From Corynebacterium sp. Marseille-P4321 (GTDB lineage: Bacteria; Actinomycetota; Actinomycetes; Mycobacteriales; Mycobacteriaceae), in the NCBI RefSeq assembly GCF_903645305.1, contig NZ_CAHJXO010000001.1, forward strand, positions 806,001-870,000: DNA of 64,000 bases. The letters are read 5' to 3'. Made by a program: the position numbers and the translations under genes. Each line of letters opens with the position of its first letter. Within the stretch, counting starts at the first letter, position 1. Under the pieces are notes generated by a model. It searched no databases. It saw only the letters and a program-made list of their open reading frames with translations, and was not told the origin of the DNA. Below are positions 56,485 through 64,000 of this stretch, one piece after another.

Positions 56485-59400
56485 ATGCACCTCAAATCGC
56501 TGACGCTCAAGGGATTCAAGTCCTTCGCGTCGGCGACCACGATGAAGTTTGAGCCGGGCATCTGCGCGGTGGTGGGGCCGAACGGCTCCGGCAAGTCGAA
56601 CGTGGTGGATGCGCTCGCGTGGGTGATGGGGGAGCAGGGCGCGAAGAACCTGCGCGGCGGCAAGATGGAAGATGTCATCTTCGCTGGCGCGGGCGGGCGC
56701 AAACCGCTGGGACGCGCCGAGGTGACGCTGACTTTTGACAACACCGACGGGCGCCTGCCAATCGACTACACGGATGTGGCGATCACGCGGCGGATGTTCC
56801 GCGACGGTGCCTCCGAGTACGAGATCAACGGCTCGAAGGCGCGCCTGATGGATATCCAGGAGCTGCTCAGCGATTCCGGCATCGGCCGCGAAATGCACAT
56901 CATTGTGGGCCAGGGCAAGCTCTCCGAGATCCTGGAGTCGCGCCCGGAGGAGCGCCGCGCGTTCATCGAGGAAGCCGCCGGTGTACTGAAACACCGCCGC
57001 CGCAAGGAGAAGGCGCAGCGCAAACTCACGGGCATGCAGGCGAACCTGGATAGGCTCACCGACCTCACCCAAGAGCTGGGCAAACAGCTCGGGCCGCTCG
57101 CTCGCCAGGCGGAGGCGGCGAAGAAGGGCGCGACGATCCAAGCCACGGTGCGCGACGCGAAGTTGAGGCTCGCGGGCGAAGAGGTGGTGCGGTTGCGCAC
57201 GCAGCTTTTCGACGCCTCCCGGTCCGCCGAACTGCTCGCCGAGCAGGCCGAAGCCGTCGAGGCGGCGCTTGAGGAAGCCGAGGCGGTGCAAGAGGCGGTA
57301 GAGGCCCAGCAGGCAGAGGTCCAGCCGAAGGCCCAGCAAGCCCAGCAGGTGTGGTTCAGCCTTTCCACACTCGCGGAGCGGGCCAGTGCAACCGAGCGTG
57401 TGGCCTCGGAGCGTGCGGCGAACCAGGCGGCGAACGCGCCGTACGCGGGGCAGAACCCGGAGGACTTGGAGGCGCGCGCAGAGGTGGCCGATGAGCGCTA
57501 CGCCAACGCGCTCGAGGCGGCTGAGGAAGCCGCCGAACGTCTGGAGGCGGCGCGGGAAGAATCCGCCGAGCTGCAGGAGCGTTTCGATGAAGCCGAGCGC
57601 GAGCACCTCGCCCAGGTACGCGCCATCGCAGACCGGCGCGAGGGCGTGGTGCGGCTTATCGCGCAGGAGGAATCCCAAGCCAAAGCGGTCGAGGCTGCCG
57701 AAGACGAGATCCGGCGCATGGAGGAGACGCTCGCCGAGACGCGCGAGCGGGCCGTTTCCGCCCGCGAGGACGCCGCGCAGGTGGCAGAGAAACTCGCCGC
57801 GATTGAGGCAGACCGCGCGCCGCTGGACGAGGCGCACGTGCGCGCGGGCGCAGAGGCGGCCGCAGCGGAGCAGCGACTGGAGCAACTCCGTGCGGATCAG
57901 CGTGAGCGTGAAAGGGCGGTGGCCACGTTGGAGTCGCGCATCGCCACGCTTGGCGAGCAGGCGCCGAGCGTAAAGGCCCGTGACATCCTTATGGCGTTCG
58001 AGCCGCTCGCGGACATGGTGCGTGCCGAGACGGGTCTGGAAACCGCGTTGGCTGCGGCGCTTGGTAGCCACGCCGAGGCGCTGGTGGGCAAGGTCACCCC
58101 GCATGCGCTAAAGGCGCTGCGGGATGCGGAGCGCACGGCCGTGGTGGACGCGCGCGGCGGCGAGACTTGGCGCATGGCCACGGATGTGGACGCAGACTGG
58201 CTGCTTGACCACGTGCAGCTCGACGAATCGGTGGCAGGGCCCGTCACGCGCTTGCTTGCCGACGTGGTGCTGGCCGACGACGCCGACACCGCCCGCGCCG
58301 TAGTGGAGTCCGACCCGCGCCTGCGCGCCGTGACCCGCGACGGGTTGGTGGCGGGTGACGGCTGGGCCGTAGCTGGTGCCCGCGCTGCTACCACGGTGGA
58401 GGTCGCCGCCCGAATCGAGGCGGCGCGCAACGAGCTACAGGAGGCCCGCGCCCAGCTCACGGAACTGTCAGGCACGCTAGAGGGCGCGAAGCAGGCCGCT
58501 GACGACGCCCGTGTGGCCGCCGCGGGCGCGAAGGCCGCCCTGCGCGAGCACGACACGCAACTAGAATCCTGGCGCCGCGATCAGGCGCGGTTGAACAAGC
58601 AGGCGGAGGCGAACGTCGCCGAGCACGAACGTGCCGCCGCCCGCGCCACCGAGGCCGAGGTGCGCTTGAGCCAGCGCCGCGAGGAACTGGAACTTACCCG
58701 CGACCGCCTGGCCCGCGTGGAGGATGACGAGCCCGCGGCCGAGCCGTCCTCGGACGAGCGCGACCGGGCCCGCGCAGCGCTGAACCAGGCGAAGGCTGTG
58801 GAGATGGAGGCCACGCTGGCCGCCCGCACCGCGCAGCAGGCCGCGCAAGCCGAGGCGGGCAAGGGCGACGCGTTGCGCCGCCAGGCCGAGCAGGAACGCC
58901 AGGCGAAAGCGCGCCACGAGGCGGCGATGGCTCGGAGGAGGGCTGAGGCGGAGGTCGCGCTAGCCGTCGAGAAGCATGCGCGCGACCTCATCGCCCGCAT
59001 CGACGACGCGCTCGCCCGCGCCACCGCGGAGCGCGACGAATACTCCGCGCAGGTGGCCAGCCTGCAGGGCAAGCTGCAGCAGGCGCGCAGCGAGGTGAGC
59101 GCAACACGGCAGAAGCTGGCGCGGTTGACCGATTCCGCGCACGAGTCCGACATCGCGCGCTCGCAGGCGCAGGTGCGCGCCGACGAGGCCGAGGCCAAGG
59201 TGGTGGAGAACCTGGGTATCTCTGTCACCGACCTGCTCGACGGCTACACCCCGGACGAGGATTTCGACCGCGCGGCCGAGGAAAAGCGCCTCAAGCAGGC
59301 GGAAAAGGACCTACGCGCCTTGGGCAAAGTCAACCCGCTCGCGCTCGAGGAGTACAAGGCGCTGGAGGAGCGCTACACGTTTTTGAGTACACAGCTTGAC

Positions 59401-59961
59401 GACGTGGTGCGTGCCCGCGAAGACCTCGAGGGCGTAATCACGGACGTCGACGCGCAGATCCTGCAGCTGTTCACCGACGCGTGGACGGACGTCGAAGCGG
59501 AATTTCCGAAGGTGTTCCAAACGCTGTTTCCGGGCGGCGAGGCGCGCCTGATTCTCACGGAGCCGGACGACATGCTGGCCACCGGCATCGAAATCGAGGC
59601 GCGCCCGCCGGGCAAACGCGTGAAAAGGCTGTCGCTGCTCTCCGGCGGCGAGAAGTCGCTCACCGCACTCGCGTTCCTGGTGGCCATCTTCCGCGCGCGC
59701 CCCAGCCCGTTCTACGTGTTGGACGAGGTGGAGGCAGCGCTTGACGACGTCAACCTCCGCCGCCTCATCGCGCTTCTGGAGGAACTGCGCCAAGACTCCC
59801 AGCTGATCGTGATCACCCACCAGAAACCCACGATGGACGTGGCGAACGTGCTGTACGGCGTGACGATGCGCGGCGACGGAGTGACCCGCGTGCTCTCGCA
59901 GCGCATGCAGCCGGTTGAGGAGCGCTCGGCGGCTGCGGCTTCTGAGGGCGCCAGCAGCTAG
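56485..59961 (+). CDS. smc: Chromosome segregation protein SMC
   Basis: A 1158-residue condensin ATPase. The N-terminal head has VVGPNGSGKSNVVDALAWVMGEQ, followed by a coiled coil (about residues 165–500), a hinge (~505–640) and a second coiled coil. The C-terminal head has LLSGGEKSLTALAFLVAIF and FYVLDEVEAALDD. It organises and separates chromosomes with ScpAB. TACACT at 56473–56478 is 6 nt from ATG 56485. A CGTCGATAAGC copy at 56449–56459 sits just upstream, around the −35 position. Confidence 0.97.
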   Translation: MHLKSLTLKGFKSFASATTMKFEPGICAVVGPNGSGKSNVVDALAWVMGEQGAKNLRGGKMEDVIFAGAGGRKPLGRAEVTLTFDNTDGRLPIDYTDVAITRRMFRDGASEYEINGSKARLMDIQELLSDSGIGREMHIIVGQGKLSEILESRPEERRAFIEEAAGVLKHRRRKEKAQRKLTGMQANLDRLTDLTQELGKQLGPLARQAEAAKKGATIQATVRDAKLRLAGEEVVRLRTQLFDASRSAELLAEQAEAVEAALEEAEAVQEAVEAQQAEVQPKAQQAQQVWFSLSTLAERASATERVASERAANQAANAPYAGQNPEDLEARAEVADERYANALEAAEEAAERLEAAREESAELQERFDEAEREHLAQVRAIADRREGVVRLIAQEESQAKAVEAAEDEIRRMEETLAETRERAVSAREDAAQVAEKLAAIEADRAPLDEAHVRAGAEAAAAEQRLEQLRADQRERERAVATLESRIATLGEQAPSVKARDILMAFEPLADMVRAETGLETALAAALGSHAEALVGKVTPHALKALRDAERTAVVDARGGETWRMATDVDADWLLDHVQLDESVAGPVTRLLADVVLADDADTARAVVESDPRLRAVTRDGLVAGDGWAVAGARAATTVEVAARIEAARNELQEARAQLTELSGTLEGAKQAADDARVAAAGAKAALREHDTQLESWRRDQARLNKQAEANVAEHERAAARATEAEVRLSQRREELELTRDRLARVEDDEPAAEPSSDERDRARAALNQAKAVEMEATLAARTAQQAAQAEAGKGDALRRQAEQERQAKARHEAAMARRRAEAEVALAVEKHARDLIARIDDALARATAERDEYSAQVASLQGKLQQARSEVSATRQKLARLTDSAHESDIARSQAQVRADEAEAKVVENLGISVTDLLDGYTPDEDFDRAAEEKRLKQAEKDLRALGKVNPLALEEYKALEERYTFLSTQLDDVVRAREDLEGVITDVDAQILQLFTDAWTDVEAEFPKVFQTLFPGGEARLILTEPDDMLATGIEIEARPPGKRVKRLSLLSGGEKSLTALAFLVAIFRARPSPFYVLDEVEAALDDVNLRRLIALLEELRQDSQLIVITHQKPTMDVANVLYGVTMRGDGVTRVLSQRMQPVEERSAAAASEGASS

Positions 59962-60449
59962 ACGCGGTTGAGCGTGAGCGTGGTGGTGGGGGAGATGAGG
60001 TAGGCGGTGGCGGAGCCGTCGATAAGCAATTGCACCCCGTCGGTGAACGCGCTGTTGAGGCGGGCTTCGTAGTCCAGCCCGTCGCACGCCATCTTGGTCA
60101 GCGGTGTGGCCTGGATGCGCAGCGTGGACGGATCCGGCTGGGCGGCAGGGATGAAGGCGCCGACGCCGTTGCAGGTGCCCGGCGCGTTGACGAAGTAGCC
60201 GTCCTGGCCGCCGAAGGTCTCGCGTTCGAACGAGATGGTGTTGTCGCGGTACGCCGGTGCGGGCCGCCATGTGGAGCTGAAGAAATCCTCGAGCTGTGAG
60301 GCGCTCGCTTGCGTGGCGGAAGCTGGTGCGTCGGTTTGGGCCGGGCGGCTGCTGCCGGTGGTTTCGCTGGACAGGCCGAAACCCAGGCCCAACGCGGTGG
60401 CAAGCGCGACGATGAGGGCCACTACGGTGGCGATGATGTTGGCTGGCAT
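59958..60449 (-). CDS. META-domain (HslJ-like) secreted or anchored protein
   Basis: A 163-residue protein with an N-terminal hydrophobic anchor or signal (MPANIIATVVALIVALATALGLGFGL), a Ser/Thr/Ala-rich linker and a META domain (TWRPAPAYRDNTISFERE … GTCNGVGAF … TPLTKMACDGLDYEARLNSAF … TTTLTLNRV). META proteins (HslJ) have been tied to envelope stress and novobiocin tolerance. TAGAAT lies 7 nt before ATG 60449. The last 4 nt overlap the end of smc. Contains the motif copy 60017–60027. Confidence 0.82.
   Translation of the reverse strand: MPANIIATVVALIVALATALGLGFGLSSETTGSSRPAQTDAPASATQASASQLEDFFSSTWRPAPAYRDNTISFERETFGGQDGYFVNAPGTCNGVGAFIPAAQPDPSTLRIQATPLTKMACDGLDYEARLNSAFTDGVQLLIDGSATAYLISPTTTLTLNRV
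60017..60027 (+). repeat. CGTCGATAAGC motif, copy 15
   Basis: In the META-domain gene, antisense, CTT ATC GAC (LLIDGS). It is followed by AATTGC, as in copy 10. Confidence 0.95.
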
Positions 60450-60528
60450 GCAGAAGATTCTAGCCCACACCGGTGGCGTGCGCGGGTGGGTAGCGCGCCG
60501 AATCTGCGGTGCTGGCACACTAGACGGC

Positions 60529-62244
60529 ATGAACACGACTGTCCTATGGATCATCATTGCCATCGTCGTCATCGCGCTGATCGTCGTCGGCGTGATCGTC
60601 GCCGGGAAGAAGCGCAAGGAAAGCAAGACCATCTCGTTTGAGAAGGTCGAGGAGACCAAAGAGCTCACCCAGCAGGAGAAATCCGGAAATTACCAGGCCA
60701 AGGGCGGGTTCAACTTCGCTCAGGCCGACGCGCAGCCGAAACAGCCGGAGCCGGTGCGCCGCACCCCGGCAGAGCCGAAGCCTGAGCCGCCGGCTCCGAA
60801 GGCTGCCGCGGCGGCTGCGCCGGTGGAACCGGTGGAACCCGTGGAGCCGGAACCGGCGGAGGCCGTGGAGCCGGAACCGGCGGTGCGTGACCAACCCGCA
60901 GAGCCGGAACCGGCGGTGCGTGACCAACCCGCAGAGCCGGAGCCGGTCGAGCCGGTAGAACCGGAGTCGGCGGAGCCCGTTGCGGAAGGGGTAGCGGTTG
61001 AGGAGACGGTCGTCGAGCCGGAGCCGCAACCGGAGCCGGTTGTTGAAGAAGAACCGGTGGTTGAGGAACCGATCGTCGATAAGCCTGTGCTCGATGCCGA
61101 GGAAGAGGAGCTCGCGGCGGGCGAGGACATCGCGCAGCCGGTCGAGCCAGAGCCGACGGAGGAGACCGTCCGCGAGGAGGCCGAGGAGGCTGCCGGGGCC
61201 GCTGCCGCAACCGCGGAGGGCGCAGGCGAGGCGCTGCAGGCTGAGCCGGCCGAGACTGAGGTGTCCGACGAAGCGGTTGTGGTAGAACCGACCCCGGCCG
61301 AGGCAACCGAGATCGACGAGATCGCCCCGGCGGCAGGCCGCATGGGCAAGCTGCGCGGGCGCCTGTCGCGCTCCCAGAACGCGATCGGCCAGGGCCTGTT
61401 GGGTATCCTCACCGCGGGTGAGCTGGACGACGACGCCTGGGAGGAGATCGAGGACACGCTGATTATGGCGGACCTCGGCGCCGAGCTGACCATGAAGGTC
61501 ACCGACAACCTGCGAGAGAAGATCGCCGAACGCGGCGTGTCCTCCGAGGAAGAGGCACGCGCCATGCTGCGCGAGACCCTCATCGAGGCCGCGCGGCCGG
61601 AAATGGACCGCTCCATTAAGGCGATGCCGAACGACGGCAAGCCGGCCGTGATCCTGGTCGTGGGTGTGAACGGCACCGGCAAGACCACCACCACAGGCAA
61701 GCTCGCGCGCGTGCTCGTGTCCATGGGCCACTCCGTCGTGCTGGGTGCGGCCGATACGTTCCGTGCTGCCGCCGCCGACCAGCTGGAAACCTGGGGCAAG
61801 CGCGTCGGCGCGACGACGGTGCGCGGCAAGGAGGGCGCCGACCCGGCTTCCGTGGCCTTCGACGCGGTGGCGACCGGCGTGGCGGAGGGCGCGGATGTGG
61901 TGATCGTGGACACCGCGGGCCGCCTGCACACCTCCACCGGGCTGATGGACCAGCTGGGCAAGGTCAAGCGCGTGGTGGAGAAGAAGAGCCACGTCGACGA
62001 GGTGCTGCTAGTGCTCGACGCCACGGTGGGCCAGAACGGCATCACCCAGGCCCGCGTGTTTAAGGACGTGGTGGAGATCTCCGGGGTGGTGCTGACCAAG
62101 CTGGACGGCACCGCGAAGGGCGGTATCGTCTTCCAGGTTCAGGAGGAACTCGGCGTGCCGGTCAAGCTCGTGGGCCTGGGCGAGGGTGCCGACGACCTCG
62201 CACCGTTCGAGGTGGAGAGCTTCGTCGACGCACTGTTGGGCTAG
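60529..62244 (+). CDS. ftsY: Signal recognition particle receptor FtsY
   Basis: A 571-residue SRP receptor GTPase that docks ribosome–SRP complexes at the membrane. Unlike E. coli FtsY it starts with a true transmembrane helix (residues ~4–23). A ~200-residue Pro/Glu-rich acidic linker follows, with a perfect 33-bp duplication. The NG domain begins near residue 270: GVNGTGKTTTTGKLA, DTFRAAAADQLETW, VDTAGRLHTSTGLMDQL, TKLDGTAKGG. CACACT lies 7 nt before ATG 60529. Contains the motif copy 61074–61084. Ends in a strong terminator. Confidence 0.96.
   Translation: MNTTVLWIIIAIVVIALIVVGVIVAGKKRKESKTISFEKVEETKELTQQEKSGNYQAKGGFNFAQADAQPKQPEPVRRTPAEPKPEPPAPKAAAAAAPVEPVEPVEPEPAEAVEPEPAVRDQPAEPEPAVRDQPAEPEPVEPVEPESAEPVAEGVAVEETVVEPEPQPEPVVEEEPVVEEPIVDKPVLDAEEEELAAGEDIAQPVEPEPTEETVREEAEEAAGAAAATAEGAGEALQAEPAETEVSDEAVVVEPTPAEATEIDEIAPAAGRMGKLRGRLSRSQNAIGQGLLGILTAGELDDDAWEEIEDTLIMADLGAELTMKVTDNLREKIAERGVSSEEEARAMLRETLIEAARPEMDRSIKAMPNDGKPAVILVVGVNGTGKTTTTGKLARVLVSMGHSVVLGAADTFRAAAADQLETWGKRVGATTVRGKEGADPASVAFDAVATGVAEGADVVIVDTAGRLHTSTGLMDQLGKVKRVVEKKSHVDEVLLVLDATVGQNGITQARVFKDVVEISGVVLTKLDGTAKGGIVFQVQEELGVPVKLVGLGEGADDLAPFEVESFVDALLG
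60868..60933 (+). repeat. Perfect 33-bp tandem duplication in ftsY
   Basis: Units 60868–60900 and 60901–60933 are identical and encode EPEPAVRDQPA twice in the acidic linker, in frame. Confidence 0.95.
61074..61084 (+). repeat. CGTCGATAAGC motif, copy 16
   Basis: In the unconserved acidic linker of ftsY, GTC GAT AAG (IVDKPV). Confidence 0.95.
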
Positions 62245-62258
62245 GTTTTCGCTCCGTT

Positions 62259-62285
62259 CCCGCCGCTTTCATGCGGCGGGTTTTT
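62259..62285 (+). terminator. Rho-independent terminator of ftsY
   Basis: CCCGCCGC (62259–62266) pairs with GCGGCGGG (62273–62280) around TTTCAT, followed by TTTTT. Confidence 0.93.
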
Positions 62286-62423
62286 CTATGGGCACAGTTG
62301 CGCTTATCGACGGCTCCCTGGCTTACCGATGCATTCGAATGTGCCCCGTACAGGGTGCACGCGATAGGCTGGGTCGAACTGTTTTCGCGAAAACCGATTG
62401 AAGTGACAGAGGGAGTACACAAC
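62286..62423 (+). promoter_or_regulatory. ffh promoter/leader region
   Basis: This gap contains a CGTCGATAAGC motif (62302–62312, − orientation), a possible −10 TAGGCT at about 62365 and a perfect 14-bp palindrome GTTTTCGCGAAAAC at 62381–62394, which would lie in the leader or initial transcribed region. No gene is seen; in C. glutamicum the amtB–glnK–glnD genes lie between ftsY and ffh. Confidence 0.45.
62302..62312 (-). repeat. CGTCGATAAGC motif, copy 17
   Basis: Intergenic, 17 bp after the T-run of the ftsY terminator and upstream of ffh. Confidence 0.95.
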
Positions 62424-64000
62424 GTGTTCGAGTCACTGTCCGACCGCCTCCAATCAGCCCTGGGCGGCCTGCGGGGCAAGGGCAAGCTCACCGAGGAGGA
62501 CATCAACGCCACAGCGCGCGAGATTCGCATCGCGCTGCTGGAGGCGGATGTGTCCCTGCCGGTGGTGCGTGCCTTCATTAAGCGTGTGAAGGAGCGCGCG
62601 CTGGGCGCCGACGTGTCCGCCGCGCTCAACCCCGCGCAGCAAGTGATCAAGATCGTCGATGAGGAGTTGACCAACATCCTCGGCGGCGAGACGCGCCGGC
62701 TGAACTTTGCGAAGAACCCGCCGACGGTGATCATGCTGGCCGGTTTGCAGGGTGCGGGTAAGACCACCTTGGCCGGTAAGCTCGCGAACCACCTGAAGAA
62801 GCAGGGCCACACCCCGATCCTGGTGGCGTGTGACCTGCAGCGCCCGGGCGCGGTGCAGCAGCTGCAGATTGTCGGTGAACGCGCTGGCGTGCCGACGTTC
62901 GCGCCGGACCCGGGTACCTCGATCGACTCTTACGGCCACGAGATGGGCACCTCCCACGGCGACCCGGTGGCTGTTGCACAGGAGGGCATCGAGTACGCGA
63001 AGCGCAACAAGAACGACGTGGTGATCATCGATACCGCTGGTCGCCTTGGTATCGACGAGACGCTGATGACGCAGGCGCGCAACATCCGCGATGCCGTCAA
63101 CCCGGACGAAGTGCTCTTTGTCATTGACGCGATGATCGGCCAGGACGCGGTGAAGACCGCCGAGGCTTTCGCCGAGGGTGTGGACTTCACCGGCGTGGTG
63201 CTGACCAAGCTCGACGGCGACGCCCGCGGTGGTGCCGCACTGTCCATCCGCGAGGTGACCGGCAAGCCGATCCTGTTCGCCTCCACAGGTGAGAAGCTCG
63301 ACGATTTCGACGTCTTCCACCCAGAGCGCATGGCCAGCCGCATCCTGGGCATGGGCGATCTGCTCTCGCTTATCGAGCAGGCGGAGAACACCTTCAACGA
63401 GCAGGACGCCGAGGCTTCCGCGAAGAAGCTCGCCTCCGGTGAGCTCACACTGGAGGACTTCCTGGATCAGCTGCTCATGATCCGCCGCATGGGCCCCATC
63501 GGCAACCTGTTGAAGATGATGCCGGGCGGCAAGCAGATGAACGAGATGGCCGACATGGTGGACGAGAAGCAGCTCGACCGCATCCAGGCCATCATCCGCG
63601 GCATGACGCCGGAGGAGCGCGCTGATCCGAAGATCTTGAACGCGTCGCGCCGCAAGCGCATCGCGAAGGGTTCGGGCGTGAGCGTGTCCGACGTGAACCA
63701 GCTGGTGGACCGTTTCTTCGAAGCAAAGAAGATGATGGGTCAGATGGCCAGCCAGTTCGGCCTTCCGGGTATGCCCGGCATGGGCGGCGGCCGTTCCGCG
63801 ACGAAGAAGAAGCCGAAGGGCCGCAAGGGTAAGAACGGCAAGCGCAAGCCCGCGAAGCGCCAGGGCGGCGGCATGCCGAAGATGCCGGGTGGGATGCCCG
63901 GTATGCCCGGCATGCCCGGTATGCCCGGTGGGATGCCGGACCCGAAGGAACTGGAGAAGCTCCAGGAGCAGCTGCCCGCCGGTATGCAGGGCTTGGACCT
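62424..64000 (+). CDS. ffh: Signal recognition particle protein Ffh (C-terminus beyond window)
   Basis: The gene starts at GTG 62424 with GGGAG ~10 nt upstream and remains open to the right edge (about 525 codons). N and G domains: FESLSDRLQSALGGLRG, AGLQGAGKTTLAGKLA, VACDLQRPGAVQQL, IDTAGRLGIDETLM and TKLDGDARGGAAL. The methionine-rich M domain follows (NLLKMMPGG, MADMVDEKQLDRI), then a basic stretch and a Gly/Met/Pro tail (PGGMPGMPGMPGMPGMPG) that is longer than in E. coli. It binds 4.5S-type SRP RNA and signal sequences and works with FtsY encoded just upstream. Confidence 0.96.
   Translation, partial: MFESLSDRLQSALGGLRGKGKLTEEDINATAREIRIALLEADVSLPVVRAFIKRVKERALGADVSAALNPAQQVIKIVDEELTNILGGETRRLNFAKNPPTVIMLAGLQGAGKTTLAGKLANHLKKQGHTPILVACDLQRPGAVQQLQIVGERAGVPTFAPDPGTSIDSYGHEMGTSHGDPVAVAQEGIEYAKRNKNDVVIIDTAGRLGIDETLMTQARNIRDAVNPDEVLFVIDAMIGQDAVKTAEAFAEGVDFTGVVLTKLDGDARGGAALSIREVTGKPILFASTGEKLDDFDVFHPERMASRILGMGDLLSLIEQAENTFNEQDAEASAKKLASGELTLEDFLDQLLMIRRMGPIGNLLKMMPGGKQMNEMADMVDEKQLDRIQAIIRGMTPEERADPKILNASRRKRIAKGSGVSVSDVNQLVDRFFEAKKMMGQMASQFGLPGMPGMGGGRSATKKKPKGRKGKNGKRKPAKRQGGGMPKMPGGMPGMPGMPGMPGGMPDPKELEKLQEQLPAGMQGLD

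Noticed and set aside
60544..62111. Long − strand open frames opposite ftsY (482 and 463 codons)
   Set aside because: They are low-complexity complements of the Pro/Glu linker and NG domain; the + frame has all FtsY motifs.

Overview
The window is a high-G+C actinobacterial chromosome segment, almost certainly from a Corynebacterium. The gene order follows the C. glutamicum backbone as I remember it: dnaE–ilvA–treZ … relS–treY … glgX … MFS–hisH–impA–trp-associated membrane gene–IGPS homologue–lgt–pyk … glgP … gdh–sepIVA–DUF177–rnc–mutM … acyP … smc … ftsY … ffh. Most starts that lack a Shine-Dalgarno sequence have a TANNNT box 6–9 nt upstream of the start codon. This is the leaderless-mRNA architecture typical of corynebacteria.

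Layout. 1–9.5 kb: end of an ABC permease, replicative polymerase dnaE, a pair of small secreted proteins, threonine dehydratase ilvA, treZ, and small conserved genes (YigZ-like, a two-TM protein, an S4 RNA-binding protein). 9.5–19.2 kb: small alarmone synthetase relS, treY, a hypothetical gene, an arylsulfotransferase-like lipoprotein, a DEDDh exonuclease with a C-terminal BRCT-like segment, and glgX. treY, treZ, glgX and glgP (41 kb) together cover alpha-glucan breakdown and trehalose formation. 19.2–29.5 kb: TetR regulator, lipoprotein, membrane and YbjN genes, then the skeleton of the C. glutamicum histidine locus. hisDCB, hisA, hisF and hisI are missing; only the small membrane gene, the MFS gene, impA and a HisH-like gene without its catalytic cysteine remain. 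A Trp-associated membrane protein, an active-site-degenerate indoleglycerol-phosphate-synthase homologue, lgt and pyk follow. 29.7–41 kb: a short UvrA paralogue, a CmtR-type metal sensor with its P-type ATPase, folate genes pabAB–pabC, and a TAXI-type TRAP uptake operon. 41–49 kb: glgP, an M20 amidohydrolase, a GalT-like DUF4921 gene, glycerate kinase and glutamate dehydrogenase. 49–64 kb: division/RNA-processing/DNA-repair/SRP genes, with a ~1.9 kb accessory insertion between acyP and smc (orphan XRE regulator, SDR, broken Fic toxin with VbhA antitoxin). ffh runs off the right end.

Most notable observation: the 11-mer CGTCGATAAGC occurs 17 times exactly (10 on +, 7 on −), where far fewer than one copy is expected by chance. 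It lies in both orientations and in three different codon phases inside unrelated genes, sometimes using the rare ATA codon, and also in intergenic DNA. It behaves like a genome-wide DNA-level signal, comparable in density to DNA-uptake sequences or Chi sites. I know of no described function for it in corynebacteria.

Other notable points: the relic histidine locus, absence of amtB–glnK–glnD between ftsY and ffh, and a 17-bp direct repeat that exactly brackets the orphan XRE gene.
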